From CAZMGV01 sp964565925 (GTDB lineage: Bacteria; JAGRBM01; JAHCIT01), in assembly GCA_964565925.1 (NCBI GenBank), contig CAZMGV010000023.1, positions 1 through 64,000 on the forward strand: 64,000 nt of DNA, read 5' to 3'. The notes beneath the pieces were generated by a model. It was not told the DNA's origin, did no database searches, and saw only the letters and a list, made by a program, of their open reading frames with translations. This document shows, one piece after another, positions 17,482-28,800 of the stretch. Positions within the stretch are counted from its first letter, which is position 1, and every line of letters starts with the position of its first letter. A program made the translations under genes and the position numbers.

Positions 17482-19071
17482 GTGACTGATCAAGAGCATA
17501 ATACCCATTCGGAACGCGCACCTTCGCCGGCGGAACTCAATCAGCAGGTCAGTGCACCGGCAAAATCGAAGCGGCCGCTCATGGCCTCGCTGGTGGTAGT
17601 GGTCGTTGCCGTTCTGGCCGTATCGATCTGGATCCTGACCCGGCCCAAAGGCGGCCTCTACGGCCAGATACTCATCAACGGCGAAGCGGCGCGACGCACG
17701 AAACTGGAACTGATCATCAAGGATGAAGGCGGCGGATCGCGTAAAGAAATGTTCAAGTCGGACGCACAGGGCTACTACAAGATCGCCCTGCGTCCGGGAA
17801 AATACACGATCGAAAATCCCGGTGCCGACCAGCAGTTCCTGACGGTGGGGAGCGACACGTACGAGATCATCCGCAAGGGAACACCGATCGGACATACGTA
17901 CGAAGTCACCGACAAGATGACGGATGTCCCCGCCATCCGCGTCGGCCGTCCCGGCAAGATCATCGGTCCTCTGGAAGGCTCGATCATCATGCCCGACGAG
18001 CCCTTCCAGTGGGTTCCGTATCCGAACGCAAGCCGGTATGTGATCGAGCTCCTGTATTTCGACACCGCGTCGAGAATGGCGTCGGCGATGATCTATATGG
18101 ACGGCGAGCAGAGTGAGTGGACCTTCAGTCTGACCGATCACTACGGGCGCCCGGTCGGAACGGATTCGTTCCGGTCGCTGAACCCTCTGCATCCCGCACG
18201 GTCCCTGATCCCCGGCGGGCTCTACCGCTGGACGCTCCAGGTTTTCAACGATGACGGGTCGCTCAAGACGACATCCAAGCCGATCTCCTTCTCCGTGTCG
18301 CAGACGGACGAGGCGCGGGCTCAGGTGCAATCCAGGGAAGCGGCCAGCGCCATGGAGCTGAACAAGAAGATAGGCGTCCTGTCGGGCCGGATCACGAAAA
18401 CCGGTCTTCCGGTCAAGGACGCCTCATTCCATATCACCATCGACATGGTTGACAGGGAAAGCAATCAGCGCAAAACGATCCCCTATCTGGCAGCCCAGAC
18501 CAACGCGGACGGAGCGTTCGAGCTTCCGCTCGAGGCGGGCGTGTACGCCGTCGTCGAACTCAAGCCGCAGCCGGGGGATTCCCTGATCCAGGCGATGCAG
18601 GGTGGCGCTATCGTCGTTCCCGGCGCTCCGGCCGCGATCTATGAGGTGAACCCCGGACAGAAGGCCGTACTGCCGGATATTCAGATTGTCGGGTCGGTGA
18701 AGCCGAAATATCCGCTCAACGGGCAGAAGAATGTGGAGCGCAAACCCACCATCGAATGGAACCAGTTCGAGGATGCCAATCGCTACCAGCTGACCCTGCA
18801 CTACATTACGGAAACGGGCGAGCGCTCGGCCATTCTGATGGTGGTCACCAACCAGACGCACCAGGATGTCGACAAGATCAACGTACCGCCCGAGATGGCG
18901 AAGCAGCTCAACCATCCGACGGAGGGTCTCAAGCCCGGCGGGCACTACAGCTACCAGATTCTGGCCTCGAAGGAGCCTGAGCAGAAGCTGCTCTTCGACC
19001 GCAACAAGCCGCCGCCGCAATGGATCCGCATGTCCGAGTCGGAATGGACCGACTTTTACGTCAGAAAATAG
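17482..19071 (+). CDS. Membrane-anchored protein with duplicated carboxypeptidase-regulatory-like and Fn3-like domains
   Basis: The 529-residue product has one N-terminal membrane helix (LMASLVVVVVAVLAVSIWIL) after a hydrophilic tail, so the rest is probably periplasmic. Two similar halves follow. Each starts with a carboxypeptidase-regulatory-like beta sandwich (GLYGQILINGEAA to IALRPGKYTIEN, and GVLSGRITKTGLPV to FELPLEAGVYAVVEL). Each continues with an Fn3-like segment (FQWVPYPNASRYVIELLY and TIEWNQFEDANRYQLTLHY). No catalytic residues are evident, so a structural or binding role is most likely. An upstream GTG at 17461 is an alternative start; GGAAGGA lies between the two and favours 17482. 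It follows dnaX by about 100 bp. Confidence 0.65.
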   Translation: MTDQEHNTHSERAPSPAELNQQVSAPAKSKRPLMASLVVVVVAVLAVSIWILTRPKGGLYGQILINGEAARRTKLELIIKDEGGGSRKEMFKSDAQGYYKIALRPGKYTIENPGADQQFLTVGSDTYEIIRKGTPIGHTYEVTDKMTDVPAIRVGRPGKIIGPLEGSIIMPDEPFQWVPYPNASRYVIELLYFDTASRMASAMIYMDGEQSEWTFSLTDHYGRPVGTDSFRSLNPLHPARSLIPGGLYRWTLQVFNDDGSLKTTSKPISFSVSQTDEARAQVQSREAASAMELNKKIGVLSGRITKTGLPVKDASFHITIDMVDRESNQRKTIPYLAAQTNADGAFELPLEAGVYAVVELKPQPGDSLIQAMQGGAIVVPGAPAAIYEVNPGQKAVLPDIQIVGSVKPKYPLNGQKNVERKPTIEWNQFEDANRYQLTLHYITETGERSAILMVVTNQTHQDVDKINVPPEMAKQLNHPTEGLKPGGHYSYQILASKEPEQKLLFDRNKPPPQWIRMSESEWTDFYVRK

Positions 19072-19259
19072 CCTGCTGTTCCGGCCCCTTCGTTTCGAAA
19101 TGACAGGCTCCCTGTGCGGAGAATTTCCGTCAGGTGTGTCAATTTCCGGACTCTCCCCGCGACAACTGTCACGCACCGTTTGCGTGATACCGGTAGCAAA
19201 CGGCCGCAATTCGGCGCTTTTGTCCACTGTGGCGGTCACAATGCCGTCGGATAGGCTTT

Positions 19260-19283
19260 AAAACCCCCGGTTTTGCGGGTTTT
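19260..19283 (+). terminator. Hairpin terminator downstream of the duplicated-domain gene
   Basis: AAAACCC (19260-19266) pairs with GGGTTTT (19277-19283), and the distal arm ends in T residues. The A-rich left arm means it could work in both directions. Confidence 0.6.
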
Positions 19284-19354
19284 CCGGGGAATTTTACACA
19301 ACGGCCGGACGGCATGATTCTTGTTACTACCGGGGCAGGGGGTAACGGAATTTT

Positions 19355-19714
19355 ATGCAACCGATACTCTATCTTTCGAACCCGGAGCTGATCGTACGCC
19401 AGCTGGCCCGTCGTGACCGGCGCGATATCCGTGTCTGGAAAGTGGAAGGCACTCTCGTTCAGGAGACTGCCGCCGCCCTCAAGTTCGTGGCCGACGAAAT
19501 CGTGAGCGGCCCCGAGGCACTGCTTCTCGATCTCTCGCTGGTCGAGTTCGTTGACGGAGCCGCGCTGGCCATACTGAAGAGGTTGCAGTTCGAAGGCATC
19601 CAGATCGTCGGGCACGACCGTCTGGGACGCGGGATCGCGGAAACCGACACGCCACCGCCCGATCGCCGGGATGTGGACGTGCTCTTTGGCCACGTCAGAA
19701 CCTATTTCGCCTGA
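19355..19714 (+). CDS. STAS-like domain protein
   Basis: The 119-residue product reads as a single STAS-like alpha/beta domain of the anti-anti-sigma type, from IRVWKVEGTLVQETAAAL through ALLLDLSLVEFVDGAALAIL. In SpoIIAA-like proteins the loop after the central strand has D-S-S/T-G, with a phosphorylatable Ser. Here it is D-G-A-A, so regulation by an anti-sigma-factor kinase is unlikely at that position. No partner kinase or sigma gene is adjacent. The last 13 bases overlap the convergent HEAT gene. Confidence 0.65.
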   Translation: MQPILYLSNPELIVRQLARRDRRDIRVWKVEGTLVQETAAALKFVADEIVSGPEALLLDLSLVEFVDGAALAILKRLQFEGIQIVGHDRLGRGIAETDTPPPDRRDVDVLFGHVRTYFA

Positions 19715-21045
19715 AACGTCTCTGGCGGCCCATCGGCCGCAGGCGCAGCTGTCTCCACGGCGTTTGCCGGTACCACCCGGAACACTCCGTTACGGAAGCT
19801 GTAAGCGGTGACCGAGCCGCTGGTTTCCAGGATTTCCACCCGGATACTGTCGTCTTTCAGATGACCCGTGACCGACAGAACCTGTCCAAGGGACGCCGGA
19901 TTGCCCGGGCCGGCCAGGCCGGATGAACTGCCCAGCTGGCCGAGGGTGACGGTCCGGATCGGGAAAAGGGTGTCCTGGGGTTCGGACGGAAGCACCATGG
20001 CCAGTTCGGCAAAGCGGGGCGTAGTTCCCGACGACCAGACGCCGCTGACGAAATAGAGCGAGCGCTTACCCCTCTGAAATCCTGAAATGGCCATTTCCAC
20101 TTTCGACCGGCGTCTGAGCAGATCCCGGTAGAATATCCGCTCCTGGTTGCACTCCTCGCCGGTGCAGCCCAGATCGGGGTCGCCTTCCTGTAGCTGAGCC
20201 AGTGCGTCCTCGATCATGGACAGGAACGAAGCGTCGAACTGTCTCTGGATATAGTCCTGACGGCGTTTGGGCAGATCGGGCTGGACCGGTACCCAGCTGG
20301 AATCAAGGAGCGCGGGCCCCAGCGACTGGGCGAGTGACGCACGGGGGATTTCCCGCATGCTGATGGCGGCCGCCAGCCGGACCGCCGGTTCCGGATCGGA
20401 CAGGTAGGCCTTGAGCAGGTCCGGCTCCATCCCGTTGGTCGCCGAGGCCGCGGCGACGGCGGCCAGCCGTTCGTGCCGGTCACCCGTGCGGATACGTTCC
20501 CGCAGCGGTTCGGCCAGATCCTGCCGGCGGTGAATGCGAACGGCTTCGATCGCGCTCAACCGGTCTTCGGGCGACGCCGAACCGAGGAGCAGGGCGAGTT
20601 CTTCCCGCGCCGCCAGTCCCGGCACGATACCCAGCGCGATAATCGCCGCCGAGCGGATACGGTTGTCCGTTGCGGTGCGTTCAAGATTCAGGAGCGCGGA
20701 GAACATCCGGCTGGCGCCGGATTCGCCGATCAGTTCGACAGCCGCCAGCCGTTCCGCAGTCGCCGAACTCGGGTCCTCCAGAATGGCCAGCAGCCGGTCG
20801 TTGGCGTCGGCTGGAGCGGTCTGGCGGAACTTCGCGTGATTGCGCCGGCGGACGGTTTCGTTTTCGGACCGGACATAACCGTCGAAGAAGATATGGAACG
20901 TATCGCGGTTGAAGAAGTTCCACAGGAGCGTGATCGCGCCGAAATACAGGATGGTGCAGATGATGGCGAGACCAAGCGGGGTCGCCTGCCAGCCCAGCCG
21001 GCCGGGGGCTTCGTTCAGATCAGCTGGATTGCCGGTTTCAGCCAT
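19702..21045 (-). CDS. Membrane-anchored HEAT-repeat protein
   Basis: The 447-residue product has one N-terminal membrane helix (LGLAIICTILYFGAITLLW). About five HEAT-like repeats follow (for example RLAAVELIGESGASRMFSAL, RSAAIIALGIVPGLAAREEL and RLAAAISMREIPRASL). The C-terminal third is of unknown fold and contains a CTGEEC pair and a beta-rich tail. HEAT arrays typically bind other proteins; no partner can be named. It is the second HEAT protein in the window, and the two are not alike outside the repeats. It is divergent from the protease gene and convergent with the STAS-like gene. Confidence 0.65.
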   Translation of the reverse strand: MAETGNPADLNEAPGRLGWQATPLGLAIICTILYFGAITLLWNFFNRDTFHIFFDGYVRSENETVRRRNHAKFRQTAPADANDRLLAILEDPSSATAERLAAVELIGESGASRMFSALLNLERTATDNRIRSAAIIALGIVPGLAAREELALLLGSASPEDRLSAIEAVRIHRRQDLAEPLRERIRTGDRHERLAAVAAASATNGMEPDLLKAYLSDPEPAVRLAAAISMREIPRASLAQSLGPALLDSSWVPVQPDLPKRRQDYIQRQFDASFLSMIEDALAQLQEGDPDLGCTGEECNQERIFYRDLLRRRSKVEMAISGFQRGKRSLYFVSGVWSSGTTPRFAELAMVLPSEPQDTLFPIRTVTLGQLGSSSGLAGPGNPASLGQVLSVTGHLKDDSIRVEILETSGSVTAYSFRNGVFRVVPANAVETAAPAADGPPETFQAK

Positions 21046-21143
21046 CGCTGCTTTCAGTATCCTTATAATGGGGCCTCTTCAAAGGGAGACAGGCCGCTCT
21101 GGTCAATATATAGTCCCCGGCGGAAAGGACAAACGGACAGGCA

Positions 21144-22250
21144 ATGGGTTCGAGCGGCCGGACAGGGTCCGGCGGAAAATGGGCGATGTTTCTGGCGGGC
21201 GCCGTTGCCGGCACGGCCCTGTTTGCCGTGTGGGCCCGGCTGGCGGACGGGGGTTCCGGACGTGCGAAGTCCGGGAACGCCCAGGTCGCGGATGCCGGAA
21301 AGGACCGGGACCGGCTGCGCGACCTCGAACGCGAGGTGGCGCTCTGTCATTCGGACCGGGAGAAGCTGGTCCAGGGCGTCTCGGGCTGTATAGAGGATAG
21401 TAACGAGACGGAAGAGGGACTGACGAAACAGCTCTCCCTGGCGAACTCGGTTCTGGCCCGGTTCCGGGAAACGGCGGAGTCGCCGATGGGCGAACCGATG
21501 GATCTGCTGGCCCGGGGGCTCGTCTCGGTCATCATCCAGCATGACGGGAGCCTGAGCCGCTGCACGGGGTATCTGGTCCGCCGGGACGACGACGTGCGGC
21601 TGTTTACCGCCGGTCACTGCGTGGACGGAATCCGGGGCGAGGCCTGGCTGCATCTGGTCCGCTACCGGTACGATCCGGGCGCGGCGCTCCTGATGCCGGA
21701 TGCAGCGGCTCCGCTGATCTCCTTTGAACACTCGGCCTGCCGCCGTGACGGCGAGGAAGACCCGCAGGGCGCGTTGGGGAACCGGACCGGAAAAGTCGAT
21801 CTGGCAAACTACGAACTGGTGCGCGGCGGACGGGCCGGCCGGTGCCTGGAGATTTCCGCGGGCCGGACGGCGCCGCCGGGCAGCGGCCGCGAACCGCCGG
21901 AGCAGGCCGCCCGGGCCCTTCTGGAGGCGGCGCGGCCGGAGGGGACCAAGATCCCCGGCGATTTCGAGCAGGTGTATTTCGTGGCTCACGTCTGCCAGCG
22001 CCCGCGCGGAACCGAGGAGAAGTGTGTGCAGGCCGCTGACGGGTGGGCCTATCTGCCGGTCGTGGCGACGGTTATCGGCCGCACTGGCGGGGACGGCGTG
22101 CCGTTCTTTGTCATGAACCAGCGGGCCCGGCCGGGGGATTCGGGAGGGCCGATTGTCGGGCTCGACGGGTCGCTGCTCGGGCTGGTCTCCGCCACCCACA
22201 TGGGCAAATCGATCTCGCTCTTCGCGCCGGTCGCGGCCGTCTGGCAATAG
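21144..22250 (+). CDS. Secreted or membrane-anchored trypsin-like (S1) serine protease
   Basis: The 368-residue product has an N-terminal hydrophobic segment (WAMFLAGAVAGTALFAVWA), a coiled-coil-like linker, and then a chymotrypsin-fold domain. The catalytic His is H158 in LFTAGHCVDG and the nucleophile is S333 in RPGDSGGPIVG. The likely Asp is D219 in GKVDLANYEL. Paired cysteines (C159, and those in SACRR, GRCLE, HVCQR and EKCVQ) suggest disulphides outside the cytoplasm. No PDZ domain follows, which distinguishes it from DegP/DegS. The substrate is unknown; maturation of nearby surface proteins is possible but only a guess. GGACAGG precedes the ATG. Confidence 0.85.
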   Translation: MGSSGRTGSGGKWAMFLAGAVAGTALFAVWARLADGGSGRAKSGNAQVADAGKDRDRLRDLEREVALCHSDREKLVQGVSGCIEDSNETEEGLTKQLSLANSVLARFRETAESPMGEPMDLLARGLVSVIIQHDGSLSRCTGYLVRRDDDVRLFTAGHCVDGIRGEAWLHLVRYRYDPGAALLMPDAAAPLISFEHSACRRDGEEDPQGALGNRTGKVDLANYELVRGGRAGRCLEISAGRTAPPGSGREPPEQAARALLEAARPEGTKIPGDFEQVYFVAHVCQRPRGTEEKCVQAADGWAYLPVVATVIGRTGGDGVPFFVMNQRARPGDSGGPIVGLDGSLLGLVSATHMGKSISLFAPVAAVWQ

Positions 22251-22843
22251 GACCGGCGGCAGAATTCTCTCGGAAACCGGCCCGCCCGCAAAACTTTTTC
22301 CTGACGCACTGCATGGTTTGCCGCTGACGTTAACCGCAGGTCCCGGTTTTCCGGGCAGGACGGCCGGAACAAACCGGATTCAGCCGGATCAGGGAGCGGG
22401 TCTAAACGAAACACTCTTTCAGAGCGCCTTGAAGCTACAGAAATCCGATCACAATGATTCCGGTTGCTTACCAAACGACCCGTTGCGTCGAGACTGGCAA
22501 GCCGGCTGACTGACGGGAGGACTCCGGTTCTCCTTATTTCAGGTATTAACAACTGACGCGGCGCGCACATGCTCCGTATCACGTTGAAAACAAACGTAAA
22601 TCCGGCACCCCCCCTCCACTGATTTTCTTTGCAAAGTTAATGGGCTCTCATATACTTTTCTTTAATAAGCCAACTGGAAGATTCCCGCCCGTATTTACCA
22701 TGGGTGCGACTTCAATACGGTTGGGCACAGGAGCCGGACGCTGTCAGCGGTTGCCATTTTCCTCAATGCGGAAGGGGAGAAGGCGGCCAGATGACGGCGC
22801 GCGGATATATCCGCGGCGGGACTCCGTTTTAAGGAGCAGGAAG
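22251..22843. other. Gene-free region and 5' leader of the first giant lipoprotein gene
   Basis: No gene is seen. A 5-bp hairpin with a TTTT loop lies at 22342-22355, and a sigma70-like promoter at 22629-22656. Everything after that promoter would be an untranslated leader of about 180 nt. I looked for a cyclic-di-GMP riboswitch here and did not find its conserved core. Confidence 0.5.
22629..22656 (+). promoter_or_regulatory. Sigma70-like promoter of the first giant lipoprotein gene
   Basis: TTGCAA at 22629-22634 and TATACT at 22651-22656 are separated by 16 bp in an AT-rich pocket. The position fits transcription of the gene starting at 22844. Confidence 0.5.
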
Positions 22844-25800
22844 ATGGACGCGAAAAACAAAACAGCGATGCCGGGCACGGATAACCGTTCAGGCCGGGAA
22901 GCGCATTCGCGCCGTCTAATCAGGGGAGTGATGACAAACATGTTTACACGTTACTGGATGGTTCCGGCACTGGCGATCTCGCTTGCACTGTCAGCCTGCG
23001 GTACGCAGCAGACAGGTACGGCGAACAACGACCCCCAGAACCAGCAGGAAGGCGCGCCCGTCGACGTGCTCCAGGCGGGAACCGTCAGAGGCGTCATCGA
23101 ATCCCCCGTCAATACGACGTCGGGCGGCAACATGGTGCCACTCGCCGTACAGAACGATATCTTCCGTCCCGGCGGCATCATGACCGGCCTCGCCGCTCCG
23201 CAGGCCGGACAGGGCACCACCGTCAACGCCACCCGCGTCATGGTGTGGATCGACCGTCCGCCTTACAGCGATGGCTCGGCTGGCTCGCTCACCGTAGCCG
23301 GCGGCGACCGTCTCGCTTTCGATTCTGGAAACACGTACGCGAACGACACCCTCGATGGTACCCAGGACGGCGTTTATGTGGCGAACCTCGCCGGTAACTG
23401 CCCGGCACCCGGTATCCCGGCGTCATCGGCCGGTGCAGGTGCAGCGACTCCTGCCATCTTCCTGAACGGTGCCGCGGCGAACTGTCCGTCGCACCGTGTG
23501 CTGGCCACCCAGTACAATGGTGTGACCAGCCGCCGGTTCCAGCTGGCGAGCGACATCAGCCTGACGGTGGATCCGCTGGTTGCGGCGGATTCCACTCACG
23601 TGCTCCGTTTCGAATTCTTCACCTGCGCCACGTCTGTCTGTACGGCCGGTTCGGAAGTCCGTATCGCCACGACGGTCCGTCTCTGCACGACGACCTGCAG
23701 TGTGTACCCGGCACCGGGTGCCGGCCTTACCGGCGACGTCATCCTGACGCGCGACTCGCAGCCGTCGATGGTGATGACCGCGGGCTATACGCGCGCCAGC
23801 ACCACGCTGACCATTGCCAACTCGAATTTCCTGGCGACTGAATTTTTCTCTGTGGACGGTCACGTCTATACGGCCGGCACCGACTTCCCGGCTGCGGTGG
23901 TGGATAACGCTGCCAACCGGGAATCGCTGGCACAGCAGATCGTTACCATGATCAACGCCTGGGAGTTCCCCAATGCGACCGGTGCGGCCACAGGCGCCAG
24001 CACGTCGACCTCTATCGTAGGAAGTGTGACTTCCACTCTCAGCGCGGTGACCGGCTACTACATCGGAGACACGATTACCTTCACGTCCGGCGCCCTTAGC
24101 GGCCAGACCCAGACGATTACCGCCTATAACGGTGCGACCAAGACGTTCACGGTCGCCGGCTTCTCCAGCGCCCCCGCAAACAACGATACCTTCCGGGTGA
24201 GCAACAACACGAACAGCCGTGCGGTAGCGAGCTGGAACGGAACCAATACGTTCACGGTCTTTGCGACCGCCCGTGGCACGGCCGGAAATGCCGTTACCAC
24301 CGTCGATGAGTCCGACGGAACGACCAACAACCTGACCGGTGTCTTCGGTGCCCTGACGGGCGGCACGAACGGCACGGCCACCAACGGGCCGCTGGTCGTG
24401 GGCGACTTCCCGGTCCAGGTCGGTTTCGGACCGGTCGGCTACTTCCAGCACGCCAGCGGACTGGCGAACACCGTCGGCGCCCCTGCGGGTAATGACCCGG
24501 GCGAGAATTTCGCGGCCCTGAACGTTTCCCCGAACGACCTGCTGCTGGTGGAGAGCGGAACCAACTCCGGCGCGATCCGCCGAGTCATCCCGGGAATGCC
24601 GTTCGCCAACCAGGCGCTGTCGACCCTGAACCTCACCCTGCCGCTCGATGCGGCGGGATCGGGCCTGACCTACAGCATTTATCACGCGGACGTGAACCAG
24701 CTCCGCATGCTCGACATCAACAATGCCGGCAGTACGCTTCGCGGGCAGACGTTCGCCAGCTACAAGAACGCCGGCGGCAACAAGTCGCTCGTTTCGGGCG
24801 TGATCTGGGACGGTAAGACGGCGGCTCCGCCGAGCGTCAACGACGGCACGGCCCAGGCGACCTTCGCCTCCGCCGTTGCTCCGGCGGCCAACAACCAGAT
24901 CCTGATCCGGGCCAACGGTCCGGGCAGCTGGGGTAACAATATACGTATCGCGTTTGTCAACGCGGCCAACAATGTGACGGTGGCCTACGGCGTGCCGCCG
25001 AATATCGACATTACGATTTCGGCACCGTCCGCCAGTACGACTCCCCAGTTGCTGGTTGACCTCATCAACAGCAATCCGAATGCGGCCAACCTCATTCGCG
25101 CGACCTGCTCGGCAGTGCCGTGCGAAACCGGCGGTGGTGCTGTCACCCACGTACCGGCGCCTCTGGCGCTTACGAATCTGAACCTTGTGGCCGGCACGGG
25201 TGTTTCCGGCGCCGGTTCCAATATCGCCAGCGTCTCGCTGCGCGGTGTGAACACGACGGCCGCCAACAGTACCTCCGAACGCGCGGCCCTGATTTCCCGC
25301 AGCACGACGGTGGGTACGAGCGCCCAGATCGTGGTCGACGCGCAGGACAACGTCGGCACGGGCGTCTGTAACGCTCCGTATACACCGGCTGCCAACTGCA
25401 CCGACGAAGGTATTCTGTTCTACGGCACTGCCGGAACGACGGGTATCAACACCGGAACGATCACCTACCAGCTTCCGGGTGCCGACTTTGGAACGCTCAA
25501 TGCCGCCTATACGGTGAGCCCCTATTCGGCGCTGATCACTCTGGAACGCACGACCGGCGCACAGGCGCGCTCGACGGCTGAAGACATCATCAACGCCATC
25601 AACGGCGGCGTGAAGGCGACTACGTTTACCGGTGCCGCTGTTAATGACCGCGTGAGGATTCGCGCCCGGACGGGTGGCGCGGCCGGCAACAACATCCGGA
25701 TCGCCTATACTAATAACCCTTCTCCGAGCGTCACGACTGTAGTCGGCGGTACGATCGACATCACCGTGAACACGCCGATCCCCGGCACCACGGCTGCTGG

Positions 25801-28800
25801 TATCGTGAGCCTGATTAACAGCGACACGACGGCATCGTCGTATGTATACGCCTCACTGCCGGCCGGCACGAATGGAACTGGTGCTATCGCGGCCCTGGTA
25901 TTGGGCGCTGGGACGTCGCAGCTTGCCAACGGCGCAGCCGCTCCCGGCTGGCTGAGGGCCATGGCCGCCCCGGGCAACACGGGCGCGGGCATTCCGCCGC
26001 CCGCCGCCGCTTCCGGTATCAACGTCGCGCTTATGCGCGGCGCGGCCACGACCGGCGCGCTGGTTTCGTCCGATCCGACGATCGCGGCCGGTATCTACTG
26101 GGGCGGCAACTGCTACCCCTCGAACGTGACGCTGGCGCATGACGCCATCAGCGCTCCCTACGGATCGATCTGCTATACGGCGATCACCGAAGTGACCGAA
26201 GGCGCCACCAACTACATGGTCCGCGCTTCGGACTCCTCGGGCAATCCGACGAGCGATACCACGTCGTGCGCGGCTACCGGTCTCGCGGACTACTGCGAAT
26301 ACTCCGTCGCCGGACCGGAAATCATTCTCGACACGACCCCGCCGCAGCTGCTGTCCCAGTACAATGCGGGCACCCAGGCGGCCTCCGGCTTCCAGACCCA
26401 GAAGGTGTGGGTCGAAGGCGCGATCAACCCCGGCGCGGGCGCGTTCCAGACCTTCTCGACGACGGTCAACATCCGCGGCGTGGTCAAGGACTTCAAGCCC
26501 GGAACGGTCACCATCGACGACACGACGAGCCAGGATTCGTCCCGGACCTACGTCCGCGTCCAGTCCGACTACCTGAGCTACGATTCGTTCGCGCTCACGA
26601 CCGACCAGTTCGGCGTGCCGGTTCCGGCCACCGAAGCGGGCACCGCCACGGTCGACAACCGCGGTTACTACAACTACGCCAACGTGCCCCTGCGTCCGGG
26701 CGGACTCACCAGCTTCACCGTGACCGGCTGGGACCAGGCGGGTAACGCGAATTCGTACAACTTCACGGTCCAGCAATTCGTGGCGAACACGCAGACGCCG
26801 CCGACCTTCGTGGTCGACTGCATCGTGGACGGCGTTCCGAAGAACAACTTGGGCGCCCAGATCCTCGCCTGCGAGGACGACGACTTCTCGCCGAGCCCCA
26901 ACTCCCCGATCGTCATGCGCACCCAGTCGCCCAATACGGCGGCGGCTGTCAACGACCGGCCGAATGCGCTGGGCCGCTGGGGCGATGCCGGCGAAGTCGT
27001 CGCTACGAACCCGATCAACTTCGGCGCCGGCCAGGCGACCGGCACGACCCCGACCACCGACAAGCTGATCGTGTCGGCGACGTCGGTATCCATGTCCGGG
27101 CGCTTCCTGTCGCTGGACGGCGGCGCACCGACCGTGCTCGTCAACGGCGCGGGCGGCGTGTTCACGAACTTCGACCTGATGCCCCGCGACAACCCCATCA
27201 CGGATACGCTCGGCACGGTGACGGCGCACACGGCCGGAACCTCGCAGATCACGCTGAATGCGAACCAGGCCGGCAACAACCTGCGTCCGGGCGACGACAT
27301 CGCGCTCTCGACGCTGAACCAGAGCCAGAGCTCGAACGTCGGCCTCTACCAGATCGCCGCCTGTAACGGCGTCGATGCCGCCGGCGCCTGCGACGCCAGC
27401 ACCGCCCCGATCGGCACGATGGTGCTGACGCTGAACCGCGTGCTGTCCCAGAGCGCGGTCGGCATGTACTACCAGTCGGCCTTCGTCTGGATGTCGAACA
27501 ACATGAGCGTGCCCAACGAAGGCATCAACAACTTCACGTTCGTCGCCACCGATTCGCTGGGCAACGTGCGCACGACCTCCATGCCGGTCCAGCGCGACAC
27601 CCAGCCGCCGTCGATCGTCATCCAGGGCGTATTCTTCGATCCGAACTCGCAGACCCCGGTCGAGATGCAGACGGCCAACCCCGTTGTGCTCCTCACGGAC
27701 AACAACATGTTCTTCGGATCGAGCCTGACCTCGCCGCTCGCCTTCGCGACCACGGTCGGGATCAAGCGTACCGATGCGAACGGCGAAGGTTCGCTGTACA
27801 CGGTCACGACCGGCGACGCCGGCGCGCCGTTCGATACGTTCACAGCCCTCGGCGGTGCCCCGCTGACCGCCTGCAGCCGCGTCGTCAACGAATGTGTCGG
27901 CAAGACCGTCACCTTTACGGCCGGCACCGCCGCCAATATCGGCATCCCGGTCAGCATCACGGCGTCCACCGTCGGCGGTGTGATTACCGTCAGCCCCGCC
28001 CTGCCGGCGGCCATCGTGGTCGCGACCGACAAGTTCGTGATCAAGCCGGCGGTCGAACACTTCGTTTACTACACCGACAAGGTGGACCAGGGCACGGGCC
28101 GTTCGTCGAGTCTCGACGCCTGGGACAACAACGCCACCGCAACCTATTCCTGCACCGCCGGAACGCTGCTGAACGCGATCAACCCGCTCGGCCAGGCGTC
28201 GGCGTCGACCCGCTCGGCTCCGACCGGCGCGCGTCCGCTGACCTGCGACTTCTCGTGCTCCGACAAGGACGCGACCCCGGGCAACCAGTGCATCCCCGGC
28301 GCCCCGATGACCTACCAGGTCAACGTGGCGGCCTGGGACCGCAGCGGCCGCACGTCGACGACCGACGTGACGTTCTCGCTCGTGGAAGATTCGGCCGGCG
28401 CGCTGCTGGGCGGCGCCCTCGGTATCCTGTCCACCAACCCCGCCGTCGTGAGCACGCTCTCCGACGCGACGGGCCTCAAGATCCTCCTGTTCGACCAGCT
28501 GTCCAACTCGGGCACCCTGTACAACATGGACTACCGGATGGCGTCGCTGCTCGGTAACCCGAACATCCCGATCACCTCCACGGCCAACACCCGTGCGAAC
28601 TTCTATCTCACGTCGCGCAACAGCTTCGGCAACCTGCTCGGCACGATCCTCACGGATCCGGACGGCACCGGCACGGCGCAGTCGACGGCGGTGACGCTCT
28701 CGAACGTGGTCCGCATCCTCATGGACAACGGCGTGTTCGACGACATCCTGCCGATCATCGACAACCCGCAGATCCTGGATCCGAAGGCGCGCGTGGGCTT

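Noticed and set aside
23423..28060. Antisense open frames of 575 and 735 codons inside giant gene A
   Set aside because: Same artefact of strongly biased codons. No signal peptide, domain or ribosome-binding site supports them.
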